A stretch of 26,111 bases of DNA from NCBI GenBank assembly GCA_000750105.3, contig JPHH03000126.1, forward strand, positions 1-26,111, in the 5' to 3' direction. The position numbers were made by a program, and so were the translations under genes. The notes beneath the pieces are model-generated. The model was not told the origin of the DNA, did no database searches, and saw only the letters and a program-made list of their open reading frames with translations. Positions 1 to 10,378 of this stretch are shown here, one piece after another; positions within the stretch are counted from its first letter, which is position 1; every line of letters begins with the position of its first letter. Source of the DNA: Tolypocladium sp. Sup5 PDA-1. Its lineage: Eukaryota; Ascomycota; Sordariomycetes; Hypocreales; Ophiocordycipitaceae.

Positions 1-1434
1 AAGAAAGAAAGCGACTATTCGCATAGGCAAGACAATACTTCAAGGATAAAGAAGCAGCCGCAACACTTGCCTAGATAAGCAAGCAACCAAACAATTCGGA
101 CGAAGGGAGCATCGACGACACGAGCTCCGAAGACGACCAGTACACGCCAAGTGCGACTAAAGGCCGATCGGAAGTACCGACCTTATATCGGGAAAACGCG
201 ACCGTTAGAGCATCGCTCAAAGGCAAGGAACCACTAGAATACGACGACGAAATAGAAAGCATAGTTAATATCGGAACCTAGACCGACCCCGAACCGCTCA
301 CCGAAGTTTAGAAGTCTACACTCTTACGATATAGACCTGCACTAGATAGTAGCGACCACGCTATCGCTATAATCGCCACGGACACACTAAATGCAATTAA
401 AGGAGAATTACACCTAGCAAGAGAATACGGGGATAATCCACGAATCATACCAGGACATGAGCTATATGCGCAGATCTCATGGGCCTCGTGCATCTACTTA
501 GACTATTTAATGCATTTCCTAGCAAAAGCACGACACGACGTGTTTCTAACTAGATAGAAGGGATATATCATCGATAATCTATACTTAGCCTCGGAGCTAT
601 ACGAATAGAGAGCGAAAACACGCTATAATATACTATAAGTAGTTATTATAGAACCTAATACTAATACCCCGCTAGAGTATCGAAAGGATAGATCTACTAA
701 TTCGATATACGCGTCCCTAACTTACTACGCCTACTAGTTCGGAAAAGTATAGGAATAGCATAGGTATATCGCGACCGGTTAGGGAATCCCCCGAACACGA
801 ACTAATATTATCTATGCACCGACGTGCGATAGAGCAAGCTATAGAGATTGCTAGCTGCCTAGATGCCTAGAGTATATATAAGAAAAAGCACGCGAATAGT
901 ATAAGGAAATCAATAACACTCTAATCTAGTATTACTAATAGACGGAAGCACTAGATAGACTATACGAAGATAGAGAAATAAGCATCACGGAGCTTTATAA
1001 GGAAAAATAAGAAGCTAAATAAAGACTCGACGTATACTATGAGAAACGCATAAATAATAGCAATTACGGATAGAGATACGCTATTAATTGCGACTACGAT
1101 AACTACTCACGACACCTAGGAGGAAAAACGGATATCTAATACCGACTACGAGTCATAGAGAACGAGCAATTCGATTTCTAGGAAATTAAAGGAAAACGAG
1201 GATATGTCAAATAGTATAAGCTAACCAAATAATAACACGTAAAAGAACACGGCAGCAATTAGCGAGAATGTATATAGATTAAACTATCTAATTGCAAAAA
1301 CAACCTATATAAGGTATATAATAAGAACCAGGATTTAAAAAACAAGGCACGCTATCTATAAAAGGGCTATAGACTAGCATATAATAAAGAGATCTAAGGA
1401 CCCTATGTATAACGGAGATAGGTTATAGTAATAA

Positions 1435-1745
1435 AATAGTATTAGACGTCTATATCGCGGGATATCGCATAACGGCACTATTAGATAGTAGTGCGATAGG
1501 TAACTATATTTCACCCCGAGTCGTTAATCGTTATCGACTCCTATAGAAATAGAAGACCGAACTATACGAACTCTATAATATCGAAGGAGAAGTATTTAAC
1601 TATAATAACGGAATTATCGATATAGAGATTAATTACCTCGACGTCTCGATTTAAGGATATAGAGAAAGAGTTACCTTCGACGTAATAGATATATTCGGAC
1701 ACGATCTTATCTTAGGATACCTATAGCTATAGGAAAGCAACCCGA
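1435..1745 (+). pseudogene. Retropepsin-like protease domain of element A (decayed)
   Basis: Aspartic protease domain that would cleave the polyprotein. The active-site region reads A-L-L-D-S-S-A-I-G at about 1476-1500, where the family has D-S/T-G; the catalytic Asp is kept but the Gly position reads Ser, which fits GGT to AGT by RIP. The segment downstream, F-D-V-I-D-I-F-G-H-D-L-I-L-G-Y (about 1678-1724), matches the conserved C-terminal part of Gypsy proteases. Stops occur inside the domain, so it cannot be expressed intact. Confidence 0.75.
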
Positions 1746-2100
1746 TAATTAACTAGAGGACTAGCTAACTACGTTAGGACGAGAACGCAGCCCCCTAGGA
1801 TTAGAAGATCTAGAAAGAAGAAGCGAAACTTCGCGACGACTTAGCTACTAGAGAAGGAAAGCAGCAACACCCTCCACGCAAGATATTATAGGTAATAAAG
1901 ACCTAAGTAATAACTAATATAGCTCTATAACCTAGTATATAATATAAATAAAATAAAGGAAAGAAGAATAGAATCCGTAGAGTTATTGCCGCCCTATAGA
2001 GAGACCTCGAATAAATCGATAAAAGCATCGAAGCTACGATAATAATAAGCCCGTTAGAAGATAGAATAAAGAACATTCTATAGGAATACCGCAAATACGA

Positions 2101-2474
2101 ATAACTATTCGCGGAAGAACTCGAAACTGGACTACTAGAACATAGTTAATAGGATTATAGGATCTACCTTAAAGAAGGAACGATGCCCTCGTTCTATAAA
2201 ATCTATAACCTTAACGAAAAGTAACTAGAAACGCTACGCGACTATATTAACGAGAATTTAAAGAAAGGATATATTAGGCCATTAATATCCGAAGCAGGAT
2301 ATCCGGTTATATTCGTCCCGAAAAAGAACGGAAAGCTCCGTTTAGTCGTCGACTTTTAACGGATTAACGAAATCATAGTTAAGGACCATACCCCTCTACT
2401 ACTTATCTCGGAACTTAGGGACCGACTATATAGCATAAAGTAGTTCACGGCCCTCGACCTTAAAGGAGCTTATA
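2101..2474 (+). pseudogene. Reverse transcriptase N-terminal part of element A, cut by LTR of B
   Basis: Reads as Ty3/Gypsy RT fingers and early palm: a K-G-Y-I-R-P-L-I-S segment, then P-V-I-F-V-P-K-K-N-G-K-L-R-L, a V-D-F-x-R-I-N motif (stop in place of Gln or Arg), and T-A-L-D-L-K-G-A-Y at the end. The first catalytic Asp of the palm (in A-L-D-L) is present. The Y-x-D-D box and everything after are absent; the reading stops exactly at 2474 where an LTR begins. The right flank of element B (10379 on) does not supply the missing half. Confidence 0.85.
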
Positions 2475-2863
2475 TGTGACGGTTTGGGTTCCTAAGGGAT
2501 AAACCGGCAGGTTTATATTAGCAGGTGAGGTCAGGGCGTAGCACTGGGCTAGTCTTGTCACGATAGTAATAGATCGAATGTCCTAGATAGTTAATCGTAA
2601 CTAAAGAGTATTATTAAAAGCTAGCGAGGTATCTATGCTATAGTAAGGAAATTGGGGGGTCCTATATACTAGAGTGTTTACTCGTGGTTCACCGACTACC
2701 GAGTGAACTCCCGTATGCTATTCGCTTAGTATTTACTAACCACCTAGTGAATACCGCATACTATAGTCCCTATTAGTCTATCGTTCCGACTATTATTCCG
2801 TATAGCCCGCATAGCGCCTGCATAGCCGGCCCATCCCGTGGCCCGTCAGCCTAGGTCGTAACA
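2475..2863 (-). repeat. Left LTR of element B (3' LTR in element orientation)
   Basis: 389 bp, bounded by TG at 2475 and CA at 2863; in element (minus) orientation it starts TGTTACGACC and ends CCGTCACA. The outer parts match 9991-10378 closely with mainly transition differences, but about 109 bp in the middle (about 2671-2779) has no counterpart there. It is preceded by TATA (2471-2474). The LTR should hold promoter and polyadenylation signals; none can be placed with confidence. Confidence 0.85.
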
Positions 2864-2866
2864 CGA

Positions 2867-2880
2867 TATCCCCTCTCCGA
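2867..2880 (-). other. Polypurine tract of element B
   Basis: On the minus strand this reads CGGAGAGGGGATAT, a purine-rich run a few bases before the 3' LTR, the place where plus-strand DNA synthesis of LTR elements is primed. Position relative to the LTR edge at 2863 supports the LTR boundary and the minus orientation of B. Confidence 0.6.
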
Positions 2881-2935
2881 AGGTCTTCGTCCCCGAGACC
2901 TGCTATTAGTACCCATTTATATAAATACTGCGCCT

Positions 2936-3697
2936 ATGCCCGCATTTGTAGGTGCGGTAACCTATTTCCGTAATCCCTCGGAATATCCTGCTAACGCTAT
3001 ATTAGGTCGTGTTAAGAAATCGTTAAAATCGCGTTCCTCGAATAATCGCGCGACCGTGGCTACGTTTATTTCTACGCAAGGGTTCGAAGTCTCCTCTTAT
3101 TCGCGCTATTTTAAAAAGAGCGTTTCGTATATAGTAGTGAGCGATATCTATCGTTATTCGTGTTATTATTTAGCCGGTCGCTCCTACGATACTTCTCGCA
3201 CTCCGATATCTTCTAGTTCGTAGTATCCTAGTCCCCCGTCGGCCTTTTCCCTACTAACCCTCGTAGTTCAACGGATCAACGAGGAGCTTTAGCGCCTTAA
3301 GCGTAAAGAGGAGAAGGCGGAGGAGCTATTGCTAGAGCGTCGTCGATAGATAGAGAGAGAGATTAACAAGGCGTTAGCTCGTCTAGTTCGTTTGCGAAAA
3401 ATACGAAAACTACTTTATATAAAAGGAGTGGAAATAGTCCGTCGGGATCTCTCGGATCTCGAGGAGCTCGAAGAGGCCGATCGGCGGGAAGCGGAGTCTC
3501 GCTAAAAGGAGCTTAAGCGGGTGCAGCGGCAAGAGGCCCACGCCTTTGCCCAAGTGCAAGCCGCTTATTTGCACGAGGCGATTAATTAGTCTAGCTTTAA
3601 TCTCGATCCTTCTTTATCGGATATCCTAGGACTAGTTACTTAGGGTTCTTCTGGCGATACTAGCGCAATAACGGGCGGCAGTTCGTTAAATGCCTAA
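2936..3697 (+). pseudogene. Antisense accessory ORF of element B: Cys-cluster (Zn2Cys6-like) plus coiled-coil protein, RIP-mutated
   Basis: Transcribed opposite to gag-pol, about 253 codons from ATG 2936 to a TAA at 3695-3697. The first 95 codons are open; later TAG/TAA codons (first at 3221) are consistent with former CAG/CAA. Residues 55, 58, 65, 74, 77 and 84 are all Tyr (TAT or TAC), with spacing x2, x6, x8, x2, x6, which is the spacing of the fungal Zn(II)2Cys6 cluster; RIP turns TGT/TGC into TAT/TAC. From about residue 110 to 205 the protein is Glu/Lys/Arg/Leu-rich with heptad character, a likely coiled coil, and the end is Ser/Gly-rich. From memory this layout resembles abundant uncharacterised fungal predicted proteins; not checked. 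It lies between pol and the 3' LTR and overlaps the pol end tail-to-tail. A DNA- or chromatin-binding role is inference only. Confidence 0.65.
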
Positions 3698-6600
3698 TAG
3701 GTTCCCAAGTGTTTTCTTCGTGTCTATAGTTTTTCTATTTTATTAGCTATTATTATTCTTTATTATATATTCTTGAATCTAATATTTATTTAACTTCGTA
3801 TTCGTTATCGTCTATAACTTCGATATAGTCTTATATTTCTACGTCCTATAGTACTATTTCAAGTAGCGAAATATAAAAGATAGGGTATATCTTTATTATT
3901 TTAGGTAGTAAAAGTTCATAGTTAGTTACTAAAATAACTTTCTTAACCGGAAATAGTCTAGGTTTCTTAAAATCTAATTTATCGCTTAGTCGCTTTATTT
4001 TAATATTTCGTCGTAGTAAGTAGACTATGTCTTCCTCCCGAAAGATTAGTCCCTTTAATCTTTTCTTATTAGCATATATCGATATTCTTTATCTAATATA
4101 TTCGAGTTCTTTCTTTATTTCTTCGTGAAGTTCCTTTAGTTTATCCGCTTAGAGCATAGCTCGTTCTACCTATAGTCCTTATCGTATAACTCGATATACT
4201 TTAGGGTTATACCCAAAGTTAGCGTACGATAGTAAAACCTTCGTAGCTTCCGTAATTAAGCTATTGTAAGCCAATTATGCTATTAGTAACTATTTAACCT
4301 AGTTATCCTATCCGTAGTTAATATAATAACGAAGGTACTATTCAAGTGTTTGGTTTAACCGTTCGGTCTGCCCATCCGTCTAAGGGTAGTAGGCCATGCT
4401 AAGCTTATATTTCGTGCTAAGCTAAGCCATCAATACTTGCTAGAAGTTCGTAGTAAATGTAGTTCCTCTATTAGAGACAATCTCGTTCGGTAGTCCATGA
4501 TTATATACGATCGTCCTTAGGAATATATATACGAGATCTTCTACATTACTTGCTTCCTTATATAGGATAAAATACCTATACTTAGTAAGTCGATCCGTAA
4601 CCACGAAGATACTATCGTATTCTACCTTCGTTATAGGTTCTCTTAATAATAGTAGCTTCGTGATATAGTCGAAAGCGATCGAGTCCTATAGTTTAACTAG
4701 AACCGGTAGCGGTTTTAGTTCTCCGTAAGGTTTATATTATAAGGCCTTGCTTCGTACGCAAAGGGCGTATTTGCCGATTACCTCTTTAATAGTTTCCTTT
4801 ATTCCAGAAAAATCGAATTTTCGTCGTATTCGCTCTATCGTTTTCCTAATTCCCTAATATCTATGTATCGGGTATTCGTAGAACTCCCTAATAGTTTCTT
4901 CCCGCAATAGCAGTAGTAACCACATCTTATCGTTATACACGGGTATATCGGAATATTCTATATTATATCCGTTAGGTACTTCTTGGATATATATAACATG
5001 TTCTTCCGTCCATTCCTTAATTTTCTAGAATATTATCGTCGTCTTATACCTTAAACACTACGTTTAGTTATTTCTATTAGAATTGCCTATTTCCTTATTA
5101 ACTCTAGGAATTGTCCTGCATCAGAGCTGCTCTAACCATAAATTAGTCTTCTACTAAGAGCGTCCGCTCGTCGTTTTTAGATCCCTTACGATGATAATCT
5201 CGTATCGATTCTAAGAGATATTCTACCTTCTAATCTATCGTTCTAAGTTATTGAGTTATAGCGAAATATCGATATTCTTATAGTCGGTGTAAACCTTAAC
5301 CTTATGCTTGCTTCCTAGGAGATAGTGTCTCTATTCCTTAAAGGCGTTAATAATAGCGAGGAATTCTTTATCGTAGATAGGGTAGTTGAGTTCAGCGCCG
5401 GATAGTTTCTTAGAATAGAACGCTATTGGCCTTAGTTTCCTATTCTTGTCTCGCTATCCAATCTATACTCCTAACCCTCGGTTAGAGGCGTCTATTTCGA
5501 GTTTAACTTACAATTCTAGGTCGAAGATAGCAAGGACTGGTTCCGAAGTAATTAGATCCTTGATCTTCTAAAATGCTTGTTTAGTTTCTAGTTTCTATAT
5601 AAAGGTTATTTCCTTCTTCGTTAGGTCGTAAAGCGGTGTTACATACACGCTTATCCCCTTAATAAAGTATCGGTAGTAGTTAGCGAATCCGTTAAAACCC
5701 TGAACTTCCTTAATATTAGTAGGCGTTGGCTACTCTTGGACCGCCTTGATTTTGTCTTATTATATTCGTATTTCTCCTAGGACAATAGTATATCCGAGGA
5801 AGTCTACTTCTTATATATAGAACTTACTTTTTTCTAGTTTAACTAGTAACTTCGTATTCTAGAGTGCTTGCAGTACCTTGTAAACGTATTCTTTATATTC
5901 CTCAAGATCTCTCGAGAAGATTAGGATATCGTCGAGGTATACTACTACGAATATATCGAGATATTCGCGTAGGACGTTATTAATCATTCGCTAAAAGGTT
6001 ACCGGTATATTAGTAAGCCCGAAGGGCATTACTAAGTACTTAAATAGTCCGAATTTCGTCTAGAAAGCTATTATCTATTCGTGTCTATTTTTTATTCTAA
6101 TAAGGTTATAGGCTCCTTTAAGGTCGAGCGCCGTAAACTACTTTATACTAGCTAACCTATCTTTTATCTCCGAGATAAGAGGTAGTAGTATGCGGTCTTT
6201 AATAGTATCAGCGTTAATGCGTCGGTAGTCGATAATAAGCCAGAGTTTTCTATTTTTCTTTAGGACGAATATAACCGGATATCCTGCTTCGGATATTAAT
6301 AGCCTTATATATCCTTTCTTTAGATTTTCGTCGATATAATCGCATAGCGTTTCGAGTTACTTTTCGTTAAGGTTATATATTTTATAAAATAAGGGTATCG
6401 TTCCTTCTTTAAGGTAGATCCTATAATCCCATTAACTATGTTCCAGTAGTCCTATTTCGAGTTCTTCCTCGAATAGTTGTTTATACCTATGGTATTCTAT
6501 TAGAACGTTCTTTATTCTATCTTTCGATAGGCTATCGTTTATCGATTCGATATTATCGTTGATTTGTTCGAGGTCTCTCCTAAGAGCGGCAATAACTCTT

Positions 6601-8450
6601 CGGATCTTCTAGTTCTTTCCTTTATTTTATTTATATTATATGCCAGGTTATAGAGCCATATTAGTCACTACTTAGGTCTTTATCGCCCGTAACGTCTTAT
6701 TTAAGAGGGGTGATTTATATATCCCTGCTTTAGTAACTAAGTCGTCGTGAAATTTCACTTCTTTTCTAATCTTCTGATCCTAGGGGGCTGCGTTCTCGTT
6801 CTAACGTAGTTAGCCTATCCTCTAGTTAATCGTTGGGTTGCTTATCTATAGCTATAGGTGTCCTAGCACTAGGTCGTGCCCTAATATATCTATAACGTCG
6901 AAGTTAGTTTATTCTCGTCGTCCTTGAATTAAGATATCGAGGTAATTAATCTCTATATCGATAATTCCGTTATTATACTTAAAGGATTCTCCTTCGATAT
7001 TTTAGAGCATATATAGCTCTTCCTTTTACGTCTATAGGAGTTAGTAACGATTTACGACTCTTAGTAAAATATAATTGCCTATCGCGCTACTATCTAATAG
7101 TGCTTATATACGATATCCTATAATCTAGACGTCTAATACTATTTTATTACTATAACTTATCTCCGTTATATATAGGGTCCTTAGATCTCTTTATTATATG
7201 CTAGTCTATAGCCCTTTTATAAATAGCGTGCCTTATTTTTTAAATCCTAGTCTGATTTTTCTTCGTTAATAAGCTTCTTTAGTTTATTATACTAATACTT
7301 ATGTCCTAGCTTTCCTTTTGCATTCCGGAAGTTAAAGTTATTTTAGTATATTTCCTCGAGGGTATGCTAGATCTCCTTAGAGTCCTCTTTATGCTTCCTA
7401 TAATTAGCGTTCTCGCAATTAACTACGTATTTCTAATAGTATTCGGGTTATAATACCGATTTTTCGTAGTATATATTAAGAAGTCTCTCGTTCTTTTAAT
7501 ACTTTAGCGCTATTTAGATAGGTCTAATATATCCTTCTTGCTACTATTCGTCGATTATTTATCGATATATTTCGTAGGGTTTCGGTATTCCCTATATATT
7601 AATATGCCATTCTCGTGCTTTTTCTCTTATATGCTCTAGGCATCCTAGCAAGGGGCAATCCTTATAACTTTCTCTATCGCATATCGGTGCGTAGATAGTT
7701 TATCGAGTAACGGGATATCCTTGCTATATATATCGGTGCTATTCCTATACCTTCCTAAAGGTATATATATAGCAAGTAAGTAATATGCATATCCCGTTAA
7801 TTAACCAATCGCTTCGGCATTTAAGGGGTATGTTTTCGTTTAGTTCTAGGATAACCACCTTATGCGATACGTATCGCGTAGTTGCCCTCTATTTATATAG
7901 GTCGTTTAATATATATAGGTCGGTGACGGCGTATCCCTTCCACCTAGTAGGGAATACGTCGTGTCGTGCCTTAGTTCGGAAATATATTTGGCAGTCTAGG
8001 TAGATGCATAAGGCCTATGAAATTTGCGTATGTAACTCATGCCCGGGTACGACCCTGGGGTCATCTCCGTATTCTATTTATAGGTATGCGTCTCCTGCGA
8101 TTGCGTTTATTATATCGGTTGCGATAATAGCAATAGCGTGGTCTCCGCCCTTAGGCGCGGGTTCGTATCGGATAAGAGCGGATTGTTATATCTCTATAAG
8201 AGGTTCTGGCTCTATTTATATACCGATATCGGTTATAGCGCTTGTCTCTATATCGTCGTTTAATATTTCCTTTCCTTTAAGCGAGGCTCCGAGGGTCGCG
8301 TTTTCCCGATAGAGTATCGGTACTTCTAATCGTCCGTCCTCGGTTACGCTAGGCGTGTAGTTTTCGTCTTCGGAGCTAGTGTCGTTAATGCTCCGTTCGT
8401 CGTTAGACTTAGAGTATTACTTCGCATTATTAAATATCTCTAGCCTTTCT
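3636..8450 (-). pseudogene. pol of element B: protease-RT-RNase H-integrase-chromodomain, RIP-inactivated
   Basis: Minus-strand polyprotein. Protease: A-L-L-D-S-S-A-I-G with Asp at 7092-7094. RT: K-K-G-Y-I-R, then A-L-D-L-K-G-A-Y-N near 6107, and an intact Y-L-D-D box at 5928-5939. RNase H: begins with E-I-D-A-S-N-R-G near 5500 and continues to about 5250. Integrase core: A-F-D-Y-I-T near 4670, then V-S-N-R-G where the family has S-D-R-G (Asn codon 4470-4472), then Y-Y-P-Q-T-D-G-Q-T-E-R-L-N-Q with the Glu kept. Chromodomain at about 3700-3800: E-Y-E-V near the start and E-E-N-T-W-E-P at the end. The most plausible stop is TAA at 3636-3638. Many TAG/TAA codons replace Gln and Trp. The integrase could not be catalytic even without the stops. 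The exact gag/pol boundary is not determined. Confidence 0.88.
3670..3805 (-). other. Chromodomain at the C-terminus of element B integrase
   Basis: The minus-strand frame reads E-Y-E-V, then I-L-D-S-R-I, a run of stops where Gln is expected, L-I-K, and finally H-E-E-N-T-W-E-P. This is the pattern of a retroelement chromodomain, with the aromatic start, the L-V/I-K-W-K strand (its Trp is a stop here) and the T-W-E-P signature. In chromoviruses this domain steers integration to H3K9-methylated heterochromatin, which fits the nested arrangement seen here. It sits directly upstream of the tail-to-tail overlap with the antisense ORF. Confidence 0.75.
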
Positions 8451-9966
8451 TCTTCTTCTATTAACCGTGATTATTGTTTTGCTTCGGCGATTATTCTATA
8501 TCGCTCTTCTTCTTAGTAGCGATATCGTCGTTTAATCCGGTGTGATTAGCGTATATCTTCCTAGAATTTCTTTCTATTTTATCGTATCTATTTATTAGAT
8601 ACTCCTCCTAGATATAGGAATTCTACGTGTTCTTCTCGTTATTATTTAAGCCTTCGTCCGTCGGTTACGCCTCGTAACCCAGAGACTCCTCGTCTTCCTA
8701 TTATAGCGATGGTTCTGCTTCCTTTTAGTTCTCTAGGGAACTATCCGCTACCTTGTTTATCTAAGAGGTGCGTGTTGTAGTCGTTGTTATAGCACGCGGT
8801 CTAGTTTAGGTTATCGTAGTTAACTAGTTCCTTATTAGTAGCGTTAAGGTACTTCTTACCTTCCGGTATTAGCTTCTATCTAATCTTCTTAGGTTACTTA
8901 CATTCGCGGGCGAAGTATCTAAACTTCCCGTAGTTATAGTATTTCTTACCTTCCTTTAGCTTAGTTTTCTATATCGCGTCTAAGTCTATTCGTCCTAGAC
9001 TAGAGTTATTATAGTATATAATAGGTTCTTTATGCTTTCGTCGAGAGTTGCTAAAGTAGTAGGTAGGGTTTCTATTCTACCCTTTTCTTATATACCTCCT
9101 CTCTTCGCGTCTCTTATATTATCTATCGTCGATACGTATAGCTATAGCGATATATTTAGCTAATATATTAGGTCGCTCTTTCTTATAGAGTTCGTCCTTA
9201 ATATCCTCTTTTAATCCCGAGTAAAAGGCTCCTATTAAGTAAGACTACTCCTATAGAATCTTTAAGATAATTTATCGGAAGGTTACCGCGTAGTCTAACG
9301 TAGATCCCTTCTATCGGAGGTTATCGAGTTTATTTTCGGCGTCCCTTTCTTCGTCTATATTCCTAAATGCTTATCGTAGGGCTTCCTCGAACTCGTAGTA
9401 GTTATTAAGGACCTTATTAGTTTCTAGTTTATATATTCCTATTACTACGTTAGCGACGAAGTCGCGTAGGGTTAGTTTAAACTATATAGCTACTAAGCTA
9501 GAAAGGTTTCCGGCTATAAAGTGCACTTTCGCTATTTCGTGGCGAAACTAGGTTAGGAAGTATATAAAGTACGCTCGTATTTGAGTGATAAATAGCTAGA
9601 GTATTCCTATAGTGCCGTTGAAGGGTTAGGGTATCTTGGGCTTAAGGACCTCTCTAGGGTCCTTTCCCTTAATAGCGGTGTTAGCGAGGGAATAGAGCTC
9701 GTTAACCTAGGTTTAGTATATCTTAGTCTATTCCTCCTAGAGGGCGACTAAGTTATTGACTTATCGCTAAAGGCAGTAGACTTTATCCTAGAGTTCCTTA
9801 TTCGTATCCGGGGTATCGTTATCCGACTCGTCGTCTAAGATTTCTATTTTATCGGTAGGTTTTATAGGGGGTAGTAGTGCCTTCCCCTAGGGGTTAGTGC
9901 TCGATCTAGGTTTAGTTAGTAGTGCTATTTCGATAGTATTAAGTATTGCTTAGGGTAACGCTATAA
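8450..9966 (-). pseudogene. gag of element B with capsid region and zinc knuckle, RIP-mutated
   Basis: Structural nucleocapsid/capsid polyprotein. The minus-strand frame carries a capsid-like stretch (about 9650-9180) with K-I-P-x-P-F-N-G-T, then L-F-I-T-Q-I-R-A-Y-F and D-Y-A-V-T-F-R, typical of fungal Gypsy gag. Ahead of it an acidic linker and a Gln-rich helix appear. A CCHC knuckle sits at 8900-8941: the spacing is right, but the first two Cys and the His read as Tyr and only the last Cys remains, all explained by RIP. The start codon is not recognisable; the frame opens near 9966, just inside the right LTR. Stops throughout. Confidence 0.8.
8900..8941 (-). other. Decayed CCHC zinc knuckle in gag of B
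   Basis: Fourteen codons in the spacing C-x2-C-x4-H-x4-C, read as Y-Y-N-Y-G-K-F-R-Y-F-A-R-E-C. Cys 1, Cys 2 and His are Tyr. TGC to TAC is a G-to-A RIP change and CAC to TAC is a C-to-T RIP change. The motif normally binds nucleic acid during packaging. Confidence 0.75.
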
Positions 9967-9990
9967 CCTTCTAAATAAGAGCTTTTAATA

Positions 9991-10378
9991 TATAATAGTT
10001 TAGGTTCCTAAGGGATAAACCGGCAGGTTTATATTAGTAGGTGAGGTTAGGGCGTAGTACTAGGCTAGTCTTGTCACGATAGTAATAGATCGAATATCCC
10101 GGATAGTAGATCGTAACTAAAGAGTGTTATTGAAAGCTGGCGAGGTATCTATGCTATGGTGAGGAAATTAGGGGGTCTATATACTAGGTGTTATTCCTGG
10201 ATTACTTGGATTATCGACTAATCGTGGTGATCTAGCTTACCTAGATCACCTACCGATCCTAATGATCCAATATCGCTATGCTACCATTGGCTCGTCGTTC
10301 CGACTATTGTTCCGTGTAGCCCGCAGTAGCGTCTGCATAGCCGGCCCATCCCGTGGCCCGTCAGCCTGGGTCGTAACA
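9991..10378 (-). repeat. Right LTR of element B (5' LTR in element orientation)
   Basis: 388 bp. It begins TATAATAGT, the RIP-altered form of TGTGACGGT at the left LTR, and ends CGTAACA, followed by TATA (10379-10382). The outer parts match the left LTR, but the central segment (about 10188-10292) is unrelated and contains its own hairpin, GGTGATCTAG at 10226-10235 and CTAGATCACC at 10241-10250. Such a block difference cannot come from point mutation. Confidence 0.85.

Larger units (their letters stand above)
1..2474 (+). mobile_element. Element A: 5'- and 3'-truncated Ty3/Gypsy gag-pol fragment, RIP-mutated
   Basis: Plus-strand remnant of an LTR retrotransposon polyprotein. The readable frame carries dozens of TAG/TAA codons where Gln or Trp is expected. 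In order one can read a gag-pol linker with a Cys-containing segment (about 820-900), an aspartic protease (about 1435-1745) and the first part of reverse transcriptase (about 2100-2474), ending just after the conserved K-G-A-Y of RT. The sequence matches the minus strand of element B (roughly B 6107-8500) at both DNA and protein level, so A and B are one family in opposite orientation. Gag and the zinc knuckle lie off the left edge; the rest of RT, RNase H and integrase are missing because the LTR of B starts at 2475. No function remains. Confidence 0.88.
2864..9990 (-). mobile_element. Element B: internal region of a minus-strand Ty3/Gypsy chromovirus
   Basis: The internal region reads on the minus strand as gag (right), protease, RT, RNase H, integrase and a C-terminal chromodomain (left), the order of a Ty3/Gypsy chromovirus. 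Between the end of pol and the left LTR lies a separate ORF on the opposite strand (2936-3697). All frames are broken by RIP-type TAG/TAA codons. The whole unit with LTRs spans 2475-10378, about 7.9 kb, a usual size for a chromovirus with an extra ORF. LTR centres and flanking sequences disagree, which suggests a recombinant of two copies. Confidence 0.88.

Noticed and set aside
1903..2094. Minus-strand open frame of 63 codons in element A
   Set aside because: Shadow of the plus-strand linker before RT; hydrophobic composition arises from AT-rich reverse complement.
7785..8312. Two adjoining open plus-strand frames (72 and 102 codons)
   Set aside because: They are antisense to the gag-pol linker of B, and the same shadow appears opposite to element A (71-493, minus). 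Conservation follows from the pol coding strand, and RIP stops fall in the sense frame, leaving the opposite strand open.
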